NCBI GenBank assembly: GCA_045642445.1
Contig: JAZUIX010000095.1
Span: 1-35,203, forward strand
Reading direction: 5' to 3'
Length of the DNA stretch: 35,203 nt
DNA from: Colimorpha sp045642445
Lineage (GTDB): Bacteria > Bacteroidota > Bacteroidia > Bacteroidales > P3
Below are positions 24,647 to 31,751 of the stretch, in pieces (position 1 is the stretch's first letter; every line of letters begins with the position of its first letter). The position numbers were made by a program, and so were the translations under genes. The notes beneath the pieces were generated by a model. The model was not told where the DNA came from and did not search any database. It worked only from the letters and a program-made list of their open reading frames with translations.

Positions 24647-26203
24647 TTATTTCTTGCCTTTCATAATATCGATGAAGGGGTTGAAATAATTGTCGGCCTT
24701 GAGGGTGACGCCGTCGAGGCCCTTGCCTCCATTCTTGGGGCGCTTGACATTGGCGAAAATACCCTTCTCAAGTGCGGAGAAGAGACCTTCGCTCTCCATA
24801 GTCTCAAGCAGATGGGTTGCATCATCAAGAACCTTTTTGGCACGGTTGCGAACAATGCCGTCCTGTTTGAACTCCACCTCTTCGCCGATGCTCTTCATGT
24901 TGCCGAAAATGTATTTTGCATTTTCGATAGAGAGGTAGCGGTCGCTCATGAAAGGAGTATGGATTGCCTCGGTGGGCATACCAAGCAACTGGAGACCCTG
25001 ATTAGTCCAAATACCAATCATATTGAAGAGTGCATCCTGGATATGTCCACGGAAGATATTGCCGGTCATAAACTTGGTTGGAGGCATATATTTGAGCGGA
25101 GCTTTGGGGAAAATCTCGCGAAGCATCTGTGCCTGGGCAAGCTCATACAGAAAACCATTCTCGAGCATGGGGTCCATCTCGAACGCATGACCAAGACCCA
25201 TCTGTTCCTCGGGAAGACCAGCCGCGAGAGCCAACTGCTCATTGATGAAATCGGAAGCGAGCACCGTATGGGCCTCTTCGTAAGCATCGGCGGTGGTGAG
25301 GTAGTTGTCCTCGCCCGTGTTGATGATAACTCCGGCAAAGCCATTGATGATGCGGCTGAAATACTGGTCGATGAGGGTACGCTGCATATTGATGTCGCGG
25401 AAAAGGATACCGTAGAGAGCATCGTTCAGCATGACATCGAGGCCTTCGAGGGCACCCATGGCAGCGATCTCGGGCATACACAAACCCGAACAATAATTGC
25501 ACAGGCGGATATAGCGTCCAACCTCTTCGCCCACCTCGTCAAGAGCCTTACGCATTATGCGGAAGTTCTCCTGTGTGGCAAAGGTGCCACCAAAGCCTTC
25601 GGTAGTGGCACCATAAGGCACATAGTCGAGAAGACTCTGACCCGTGGTACGGATAACGGCAATGATGTCTGCACCTTGGCGTGCTCCTGCTTGGGCCTGA
25701 ACAACATCTTCATAAATATTGCCGGTGGCAACAATGATATAGAGGTAAGGCTTGCTGCCCTCGCCAATGGTGTCAATGTATTGCTCACGACGCTGACGGC
25801 GAGCACGGATTCGAGCGACGTTGGCATCAATGAAGGGTTGGAGAGCCTTCGCTATATCCTCGCTCTTATGGACAGGGAGCTGGGTAATGTCGAGTTTGCC
25901 AGCACTGACGGCTTCAGCAATTTCTTGAGGTGTTTTACCTGTTTCAAGAATAGCATTGCCCATAAAGAAACAGATACCTTGGCCCAAAAGACCTTTGCCC
26001 TTCAACTCATCAACTACGATATTGGGCAGTGGCACCTCATTGGCGTCAACACCATCTATACCGAGCAGACGGCAGATTGTACGTTCTACAGCAACTGTGG
26101 TATAATTGCCCACAAAATCCTGCACTTGGTCGGCAATTTTCTTAGCCACTCCGCGTGCATGCTCAACTTTTTGGAAATCGAGACCTAATTTACTTTCTTG
26201 CAT
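24647..26203 (-). CDS. kamD: lysine 5,6-aminomutase alpha subunit
   Basis: The large TIM-barrel subunit that binds adenosylcobalamin's adenosyl side and the substrate together with the beta subunit. Length is 518 aa, as in Clostridium and Porphyromonas homologues, and it is collinear throughout (for example VPYGATTEGFGGTF near residues 195-208). It is the first gene of the kamD-kamE-CoA transferase run. A -7 box lies about 98 nt upstream of the start. The remaining lysine-pathway genes (lysine 2,3-aminomutase, 3,5-diaminohexanoate dehydrogenase, cleavage enzyme and ammonia lyase) are not in the window and must be elsewhere if the pathway is complete. Confidence 0.96.
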   Translation of the reverse strand: MQESKLGLDFQKVEHARGVAKKIADQVQDFVGNYTTVAVERTICRLLGIDGVDANEVPLPNIVVDELKGKGLLGQGICFFMGNAILETGKTPQEIAEAVSAGKLDITQLPVHKSEDIAKALQPFIDANVARIRARRQRREQYIDTIGEGSKPYLYIIVATGNIYEDVVQAQAGARQGADIIAVIRTTGQSLLDYVPYGATTEGFGGTFATQENFRIMRKALDEVGEEVGRYIRLCNYCSGLCMPEIAAMGALEGLDVMLNDALYGILFRDINMQRTLIDQYFSRIINGFAGVIINTGEDNYLTTADAYEEAHTVLASDFINEQLALAAGLPEEQMGLGHAFEMDPMLENGFLYELAQAQMLREIFPKAPLKYMPPTKFMTGNIFRGHIQDALFNMIGIWTNQGLQLLGMPTEAIHTPFMSDRYLSIENAKYIFGNMKSIGEEVEFKQDGIVRNRAKKVLDDATHLLETMESEGLFSALEKGIFANVKRPKNGGKGLDGVTLKADNYFNPFIDIMKGKK

Positions 26204-26300
26204 AATTTATTATTATTATTTCTAATTATCTATTTTTCAACTATCATACATAATCACATTTACCTCATTCGGATTATGCGATGATACTTTTTCGAATGTG

Positions 26301-26308
26301 CAAAGTTA
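26301..26308 (-). promoter_or_regulatory. -7 box for the kamD operon
   Basis: TAACTTTG on the minus strand, leaving a leader of roughly 90 nt before the kamD ATG. The leader is AT-rich and too short for a cobalamin riboswitch, and I see none of its conserved elements. Confidence 0.55.
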
Positions 26309-26352
26309 ATGATTTTTTTGCAATCCGAAAAGTTTTTTTATAAATAAATTAT

Positions 26353-27093
26353 TTATAGAGATTTTATAGCATCATTTTGAGTGGTATCCGCCTTGGCAGA
26401 TTGGGTGGTATCAGCCTTATCTGAAGTCTTCTCCGCGGCCTTTTTTCGTCGATTTGGAAGCAAGATATCCGAGAGGCTGTGCTTACTGTGGAACTTATCC
26501 AAATCCACAGCTCCAGAGATTCCCGACACTTTCCCACACTTGGAATGTTGCCACAGCGTATACCTCACACTTGGAGTGCCCTTGTATTTGGCTATAAAGA
26601 AATGATATGAAGAATACTTATTGCCTCGAAAATGGTCTTTGTAAACCTTTTCGCTGGTGTATATCATTGGCTTGGCCCCATACTCTTTCTCCATCAACTC
26701 CAACAGTTTGTCCACACGAGCCATATTAAGGCGACCACTATGATACCCTTCAATGTCCAAAACAGGTATCAAATCTTGATTTTTCTTTTTTACAACAGAT
26801 TTGAAATTATCGAACTGCTGATAAGCGGTTGTTTTGCTGCTATATACATGATAACTGCCCACTTTTATGCCAGCTTTTCGTGCACTATCGACATTTGCCT
26901 TGTAACAAGGGTCCTTGATGGATGTGCCTTCTGTGGCTCTAATATAGACAAACTTCACTTTGCCACTTTTGGCAACTTTCTTCCAATTGATTTTGCCCTG
27001 AAACTTGGACACATCAATGCCTTGTGCTTGCGCTGTTCCTATCGAAATCAGCGCAAGTACAAGGACTATAAAAAAGGGAATAAATCTCTTCAC
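26353..27093 (-). CDS. GH25 family lysozyme (muramidase)
   Basis: Cleaves the beta-1,4 bond between MurNAc and GlcNAc in peptidoglycan. The exported protein has a signal peptide of about 23 residues (ending AQAQ) and the GH25 barrel at about 25-205. Catalytic acids are visible as Asp27 in GIDVSKFQG and the DIE pair Asp113/Glu115 in PVLDIEGYH. The tail after residue 215 is basic, then Thr/Asp/Lys-rich with a repeated KADTTQ. The start is non-ATG: GTG at 27093 gives a compact signal peptide, while TTG at 27102 would directly abut the upstream RNase gene stop (27103). Either way it is closely coupled to that gene. Self wall remodelling or attack on other bacteria are both possible. Confidence 0.9.
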   Translation of the reverse strand: MKRFIPFFIVLVLALISIGTAQAQGIDVSKFQGKINWKKVAKSGKVKFVYIRATEGTSIKDPCYKANVDSARKAGIKVGSYHVYSSKTTAYQQFDNFKSVVKKKNQDLIPVLDIEGYHSGRLNMARVDKLLELMEKEYGAKPMIYTSEKVYKDHFRGNKYSSYHFFIAKYKGTPSVRYTLWQHSKCGKVSGISGAVDLDKFHSKHSLSDILLPNRRKKAAEKTSDKADTTQSAKADTTQNDAIKSL

Positions 27094-27102
27094 TGAATAC
27101 AA

Positions 27103-28653
27103 TTACATGGCTATTTCATCGCCAGAGGCGTTGAAGAATTTAAAGTCCAAGAGTCCGTAACTCTCGGATGATTTAACGTTGATGCGAGCCTTGTACATAC
27201 GCATCCACTGCACACGCTGACTAATGAGTCCTTTGGTAAGGTATGCACATACGTAGGGATGCGTGATGATGGTCAGCTTCTTCTCATTCTGCGACGACAT
27301 AAGATAACGCAAATTCGATTCTATCTCATCCACTACAACCAAACTCGACTTAATAGTTCCAGTTCCTTCACAGAAAGGACACTTTTCCTGCACATCGACC
27401 TCAATTGCCGGGCGCACACGCTGACGAGTAATCTGCATCAATCCGAATTTGCTCAAAGGAAGTATGGTGTGGCGGGCTTTATCATGCGACATTTCCCCAC
27501 ACATAAAATCATACAATTCCTTCCGATGCTCAGCCTTCTGCATATCCACAAAGTCGACAATAACGATGCCACCCATATCGCGAAGGCGTAATTGACGTGC
27601 AATTTCTTTCGCCGACTCAATATTGACCTGCAACGCAGTATCCTCCTGTCCCTGACCGGCTTTCACATGATTGCCGCTATTCACATCAATCACATGCATT
27701 GCTTCGGTATGTTCTATATATAGGTACACTCCAGAACGGATGGTAACAATTCTGCCAAAAGCACGGCGAATGTCGCGCATAACACCAAACTGCTCAAAGA
27801 TAGGCGTCTCCATCTTGTAATTATGAACAATATCGACCTTCTCGGGTGCAATGGTCTCTATATATTGCCTAACCTCATTATAGACGTCCTCGTTATCGAC
27901 ATATATAGAATTGAAATCATCTGTCAATACATCCCGCAACAACGCTGATGTTGTGCTCAATTCAGAAATAATTTTCTGAGGTCCGGTGATATGCTTCAGT
28001 CGCTCAGTCATGGTTGTCCACCGATTCATCAACTGACGAAGGTCTGCATCCAACTCTGCAACTCCCTTGCCTTCTGCCACTGTACGCACTATTACTCCAA
28101 AATTATCCGGTTTGATACTCTGCATTAAGCGGCGAAGGCGTCCACGCTCCTCGCTTCCTTTAATTTTCTGCGAAATAGAAATACGCGAAGCAAAGGGCGT
28201 AAGAACCAAGTATCGCCCAGCGAACGAAATATCGCCCGACAGTTTGGGACCCTTGGTCGAGATCGGCTCTTTTGCAACTTGGGTCAAAACTAATTGTCCA
28301 ACCTTCAATACATTCGACAAATTGCCATTCTTCACCAATATTGGCTCTTCGGCAAAACCACTCAACGTAGCCACCGAATTATCTCCATTCATTGCGAGAC
28401 GCAAATATTTGTCCACAGAACCATAATTCTGACCTAAATCGAGGTAATGAACAAATCCGTCTTTGTCCTCACCCACATCAATAAAAGCGGCGTTAAGGCC
28501 AGGCATAATCTTCTTAACCTTGCCGACATATACATCACCCACTTGCACACGATTACCAGATTTCTCCTTGTGCAGCTCTACCAGTTGCTTGTCTTCGAGC
28601 AAAGCAAGTTGAACTTCGCTCTCGGAAACAGATATAATAAGTTCTTTATCCAT
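27103..28653 (-). CDS. rng: ribonuclease E/G family endoribonuclease
   Basis: A 516-residue endoribonuclease for rRNA maturation and mRNA turnover. An N-terminal S1 RNA-binding domain sits at about 38-125 (VGDVYVGKVKKIMPGLNAAFIDVG). The DNase I-like catalytic domain carries the magnesium aspartates in HVIDVNSG and IVIVDFVDM. A zinc-link motif CPFCEGTG follows, then a small C-terminal domain. It lacks the long disordered tail of E. coli RNase E, so it is RNase G-like in length. Its 5' leader contains an exceptional hairpin (28667-28716) only 13 nt before the ATG. The lysozyme gene follows without a gap. Confidence 0.95.
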   Translation of the reverse strand: MDKELIISVSESEVQLALLEDKQLVELHKEKSGNRVQVGDVYVGKVKKIMPGLNAAFIDVGEDKDGFVHYLDLGQNYGSVDKYLRLAMNGDNSVATLSGFAEEPILVKNGNLSNVLKVGQLVLTQVAKEPISTKGPKLSGDISFAGRYLVLTPFASRISISQKIKGSEERGRLRRLMQSIKPDNFGVIVRTVAEGKGVAELDADLRQLMNRWTTMTERLKHITGPQKIISELSTTSALLRDVLTDDFNSIYVDNEDVYNEVRQYIETIAPEKVDIVHNYKMETPIFEQFGVMRDIRRAFGRIVTIRSGVYLYIEHTEAMHVIDVNSGNHVKAGQGQEDTALQVNIESAKEIARQLRLRDMGGIVIVDFVDMQKAEHRKELYDFMCGEMSHDKARHTILPLSKFGLMQITRQRVRPAIEVDVQEKCPFCEGTGTIKSSLVVVDEIESNLRYLMSSQNEKKLTIITHPYVCAYLTKGLISQRVQWMRMYKARINVKSSESYGLLDFKFFNASGDEIAM

Positions 28654-28666
28654 TATTCGTTTTAAA

Positions 28667-28716
28667 AAAACAAATTACACAATACAGTGAACAGGCACTG
28701 TTGTGTAATTTGTTTT
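28667..28716 (-). promoter_or_regulatory. long perfect hairpin in front of the RNase G/E gene
   Basis: A perfect 16-bp stem AAAACAAATTACACAA (28667-28682) with its complement (28701-28716) encloses a second 5-bp stem CAGTG/CACTG (28685-28689 with 28696-28700) around the 6-nt loop AACAGG. On the minus strand the right end is followed by a T run. It therefore reads as an intrinsic terminator for the HU and 29-residue gene transcript. It is also in the leader of the RNase gene, where it could act as an attenuator or feedback site. Confidence 0.85.
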
Positions 28717-28749
28717 AGTTGTTAGATTTAAAAGACAGAAAGGAGAAGC

Positions 28750-28839
28750 TTACTTCTTCTTATGTCTATTCTTGCGCAAACGTTTTTTACGCTTGTGCGT
28801 AGACATCTTGTGTCTCTTGTGTTTTTTTCCGTTAGGCAT
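28750..28839 (-). CDS. 29-residue basic COX24/AURKAIP1 (mS38)-like protein
   Basis: A very small, strongly basic protein: MPNGKKHKRHKMSTHKRKK followed by RLRKNRHKKK. The K-x(n)-M-x-x-HK-x-KK pattern resembles the C-terminal domain of mitochondrial COX24/AURKAIP1 (ribosomal protein mS38), and short proteins of this type are annotated across Bacteroidota. Such a protein most likely sits in rRNA in the ribosome (inference from family and composition). It lies 23 nt after the HU gene and before a terminator hairpin, so the two abundant nucleic-acid-binding proteins appear to share a transcript. Almost half the residues are Lys or Arg. Confidence 0.85.
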   Translation of the reverse strand: MPNGKKHKRHKMSTHKRKKRLRKNRHKKK

Positions 28840-28862
28840 TTTTTAACAGATTTATGAAGTTA

Positions 28863-29147
28863 TTATTTTACGCTTTTCTTAACGTCGCTGACAAAAGTCT
28901 TAGCAGGCTTAAAGGAAGGAATATTGTGAGCGGGGATAATGATGGTGGTATTCTTGGAGATATTACGACCAGTCTTCTCTGCACGCTTCTTAATGATGAA
29001 GCTACCAAAACCACGGAGATAAACATTCTCACCTTCAGCGAGTGCGTCTTTCACGACGGTCATGAACTCTTCAACAGTAGCCTGGATGGCGACTTTTTCG
29101 ATACCGGTTTTTTGTGCAATTTCTGCTACAATTTCTGCCTTAGTCAT
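28863..29147 (-). CDS. HU/IHF family DNA-binding protein
   Basis: A nucleoid protein that bends and compacts DNA as a dimer. Length is 94 aa. The N-terminal helices (MTKAEIVAEIAQKTG) are followed by the beta-arm region with GFGSF at residues 46-50 and a C-terminal NIPSFKPAKTF motif. The DNA-intercalating Pro lies in the arm tip region TIIIPAHN. It is preceded by a -7 box at 29226-29219 with about 70 nt of leader. Whether it acts as HU or an IHF-like subunit cannot be told from sequence. Confidence 0.95.
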   Translation of the reverse strand: MTKAEIVAEIAQKTGIEKVAIQATVEEFMTVVKDALAEGENVYLRGFGSFIIKKRAEKTGRNISKNTTIIIPAHNIPSFKPAKTFVSDVKKSVK

Positions 29148-29458
29148 ATTGTATTTCTACTTAAATTAATTATTATTTTTCATTATAATCCGTTCTTCCT
29201 TTAGAACGAAACAGGTTGCAAAATTAATAAAAATTTTCGACATAGCGAACAAAAATTTCATCCTTTTTCTCTAAATCTCAACTTTATACATAAAACATAT
29301 TGATTATCAACATATAAGATATTTAAATTTTATCTAAAAAAATTGATAAAATATTGAATAATAACCCCTCATAACAAATTTTCAGAACACATATTGCGTT
29401 TTTTTAGACAATTTCGACATCTTGCTCCATTGTGTTCTTTCTCAAAAATCTCCCTCTC
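29148..29458. other. 311-bp AT-rich gene-free region
   Basis: It contains the HU promoter (-7 box TAATTTTG at 29226-29219 on minus, with TTTG at 29253-29250, spacing 23). The remaining ~200 bp up to the CPBP protease stop are very AT-rich with homopolymer A/T runs. I see no gene, clear terminator or repeat array there. Confidence 0.5.
29219..29226 (-). promoter_or_regulatory. -7 box for the HU gene
   Basis: TAATTTTG on the minus strand with TTTG 23 nt upstream (29253-29250), a little longer than the usual spacing. Confidence 0.45.
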
Positions 29459-30331
29459 TCATTTGGAAATATTGACCGATCTTTTGACGAAATAAAGATA
29501 GAAAAGTCCTGCGGCTGCCATAGCACATATTGTCACCAGCCACGCGGGAAAGCCGAAAGGTTCGGACGGGTCAAAAAGGACAACACCTCGGTGGTGCAGA
29601 TAATACATCAGCACAACGAGAGCATTATTAAAAAAATGTGCACAAATATTCACCAGCAGCGACCCCGACATCCAAAACAGATACCCCAACATCATCCCTA
29701 AAAAGAATCGAGGGACAAATCCATATAGGTCACCATGTGCCAAACTGAATATCAACGCCGTAACAAATATCGCCACATGAGCATTTTTTAAACACCCATG
29801 CAACACTTGCTGCAAGGCACCACGAAAGAACGCCTCCTCACACACTGCCGGCACCAACGCTACAACCAATAGTTGAAGCAGAAAATCGCCAGTAGTAGTC
29901 AACGAAAACATTTTCTCCACCGCTTTCTGATTCATTTCGGCAAGTGAGCGAAGTTTTTCCTCCATTGTGCCAAAATGAATACCTTCGTTCCAAATAGTCA
30001 GCTGGTCCACCAATGGCAACAGTAAAAGCGTTATCATTATGGCCAACAGCCCCAATCCCCACTTATTTCTCGATCCGCATATCTTCAAATACTTAATTGC
30101 TTTTCCATGATATAGCATAGCAAATAATAAGGCCGCACCAAAGAATGTCACAACTTGGACCAAACCTGTCACAAGAATGTTCATACGAATCTCCGTAGGG
30201 GAATCCACGTTCACATTCACAAGCATCTGCAGGCTTGTAGCTATAACAAAACATACCACAAGAATAAAAAGCAAGCCTATCAGTTGACCAAAAGGCTTGG
30301 TATCCTTAAAAAAGATGGAAAGATTCTTCAC
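29459..30331 (-). CDS. CPBP family intramembrane metalloprotease
   Basis: A polytopic membrane protein (290 aa, about eight membrane segments) of the CAAX-protease/bacteriocin-processing family. The three family motifs are present: EEAFFR with Glu165/Glu166 and Arg170; FSLAH with His199; and NICAHFFNN with His232 and Asn236. Substrates in Bacteroidota are mostly unknown. The only start giving a full first membrane helix is GTG at 30331, 17 nt downstream of the 3' end of tRNA-Arg on the same strand, without a visible ribosome-binding site or promoter between them. The mRNA is therefore probably made as a tRNA-mRNA precursor. Confidence 0.9.
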   Translation of the reverse strand: MKNLSIFFKDTKPFGQLIGLLFILVVCFVIATSLQMLVNVNVDSPTEIRMNILVTGLVQVVTFFGAALLFAMLYHGKAIKYLKICGSRNKWGLGLLAIMITLLLLPLVDQLTIWNEGIHFGTMEEKLRSLAEMNQKAVEKMFSLTTTGDFLLQLLVVALVPAVCEEAFFRGALQQVLHGCLKNAHVAIFVTALIFSLAHGDLYGFVPRFFLGMMLGYLFWMSGSLLVNICAHFFNNALVVLMYYLHHRGVVLFDPSEPFGFPAWLVTICAMAAAGLFYLYFVKRSVNISK

Positions 30332-30347
30332 GACAGGAAGTTTTTTG

Positions 30348-30421
30348 TGACCCCGGCGGGATTCAAACCCACGACTTTCGGAACCGGAATCCGACGTTCT
30401 ATTCAGCTGAACTACGGGGCC
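30348..30421 (-). tRNA. tRNA-Arg(CCG)
   Basis: Reading the minus strand gives a full cloverleaf. The acceptor stem is GGCCCCG/CGGGGTC with one G-U pair. The D-arm stem is GTTC/GAAC, the anticodon stem TCGGA/TCCGA with loop TTCCGGT (anticodon CCG), and the T stem GTGGG/CCCGC with loop TTTGAAT. The discriminator base is A. CCA is not encoded. It reads CGG arginine codons. Confidence 0.95.
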
Positions 30422-30487
30422 TTTTTATTAAAACCGAATTAATAACTAAAATAAATATTATTTATTGTGTGCAAAAAAGATTTTTTT

Positions 30488-30970
30488 TCACAAAGACGGA
30501 TAATGCATATTCTCCGGGAGAATACACTCCAAAACTTCATGAAGGTATTTTGACGACTCCCATTTCGCCATAGGCAAATCATGCAACAAATAGTTACCAC
30601 AATCCTTGGGCGCTGCACCAGGCACCTCGCCTTCAAAATCGGCAACAAAACGGAAAGTATTCTTCATTAGTTCAACAATATCTTCGGGTTGAAGATCTCC
30701 GCGCATAAGCAAATAATTACCTGTGAGACAACCCATAGGACCCCAGTACACAATTCGGCTGGCCCATTGGGGATCGTTACGCAAATATGTTGCCGCCAAA
30801 TGCTCAATCGTATGGATTGCACCTTGTCCCAAAGCGGGTTCGCGATTGGGTTCTTTCATTCTTATGTCAAAAGTTGTAACCACATCATCTCCAATAATAT
30901 CCTTGCGAGAGACATAAATGCCGCGAAGCAGATGTATGTGATCGATTGTAAAACTTGGAATTGTCTTCAT
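30488..30970 (-). CDS. luxS: S-ribosylhomocysteine lyase
   Basis: Cleaves S-ribosylhomocysteine to homocysteine and DPD, the precursor of autoinducer-2. The iron/zinc site is HTIEH (His53, His57 with Glu56) plus Cys124 in APKDCGNY. Catalytic Cys81 is in GPMGCLTG. Length is 160 aa, exactly typical. It starts 3 nt after mtnN, whose product makes its substrate, so the two catalyse consecutive steps from one transcript. Metabolic recycling is certain in principle; signalling is only possible. Confidence 0.97.
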   Translation of the reverse strand: MKTIPSFTIDHIHLLRGIYVSRKDIIGDDVVTTFDIRMKEPNREPALGQGAIHTIEHLAATYLRNDPQWASRIVYWGPMGCLTGNYLLMRGDLQPEDIVELMKNTFRFVADFEGEVPGAAPKDCGNYLLHDLPMAKWESSKYLHEVLECILPENMHYPSL

Positions 30971-30973
30971 ATA

Positions 30974-31654
30974 TTATAATGTATTAGGAAGTACTGACAA
31001 TAAATGATGCATGAAACGGAACGAATGATTGCCCATTGTGGCTAAGAAGTCGGACCACTGCTGCTGATGATTTTCGGTATTACCAGGGGTGTCACTAATG
31101 ATGCGGATACTGAGAAAAGGCACTTGCAGCAAATGACAAACATGTGCTATGGCTGTCGACTCCATATCGCATGCCAATCCGTCAGGAAAATCTGTTTTTA
31201 TTTTTGAAAGAGCCTCCTTGTTGGTGATAAACTGGTCGCCAGTACAAATCAAGCCTTCTATAATTCTATGAGTGTTGTCTTTCAAATTTGCAACAGATAA
31301 TGCAGCTTTACGCAACACCTCATGACCTTCAAAACGGGCAGGTAAACCTTGCACTTGTCCTTTCAAATTTCCTTCACCACACCATACATCATGGTAAACC
31401 GTCTGACTTCCAACCACAATATCACGAACCTGCATACTCTGGTCTATACCTCCTGCGAGGCCCGTACTTAATATGCAATCAGGTTTGTGTTCCAAATAAA
31501 GATTCATCGCACCCACTGCCGCATTCACTTTTCCTATTCCACTACGCCATAGTATAATATCGTTACCAAAAGCCTGACCTTCGGGTTTTCCTCCCAAAAC
31601 ACTGAGCAATTGGTTATACTCAATATCCATTGCGATAATAATACCTACTTTCAT
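30974..31654 (-). CDS. mtnN: 5'-methylthioadenosine/S-adenosylhomocysteine nucleosidase
   Basis: Removes adenine from SAH and MTA, relieving product inhibition of methyltransferases. Catalytic Glu12 lies in AMDIEYN near the N-terminus; the DMES motif and the RIISD aspartate match the family's nucleoside-binding and catalytic sites. With ATG 31654 the protein has 226 aa and begins MKVGIIIAMD, as usual; the longer frame from 31690 would overlap the promoter box and adds atypical residues. It is the first gene of mtnN-luxS. Confidence 0.95.
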   Translation of the reverse strand: MKVGIIIAMDIEYNQLLSVLGGKPEGQAFGNDIILWRSGIGKVNAAVGAMNLYLEHKPDCILSTGLAGGIDQSMQVRDIVVGSQTVYHDVWCGEGNLKGQVQGLPARFEGHEVLRKAALSVANLKDNTHRIIEGLICTGDQFITNKEALSKIKTDFPDGLACDMESTAIAHVCHLLQVPFLSIRIISDTPGNTENHQQQWSDFLATMGNHSFRFMHHLLSVLPNTL

Positions 31655-31678
31655 ATATTCTAAAACAATTTTCTTTTG

Positions 31679-31686
31679 CAAAGATA
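31679..31686 (-). promoter_or_regulatory. -7 box for mtnN-luxS
   Basis: TATCTTTG on the minus strand, 24 nt before the mtnN ATG. It lies in the 97-nt AT-rich gap with the divergent histidine kinase gene. Confidence 0.6.
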
Positions 31687-31751
31687 CCATTTTTTTCTTA
31701 AATATTGCGTAAAAAATAATTTTTTACCACAAATCACGTTATATAATCACT

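Noticed and set aside
24629..26188. 519-codon open frame opposite kamD
   Set aside because: kamD is unambiguous and of normal length; the antisense translation has no family resemblance.
26204..26300. Cobalamin riboswitch in the kamD leader
   Set aside because: The leader is only about 90 nt and AT-rich, and I find no B12-box-like conserved core.
30440..30500. Possible terminator after luxS (A/T-only stems such as AATAAAT/ATTTATT and an AAAAAA/TTTTTT stem)
   Set aside because: The stems are almost entirely A-T pairs and too weak to assert; no clear GC-rich hairpin with a T run is present.
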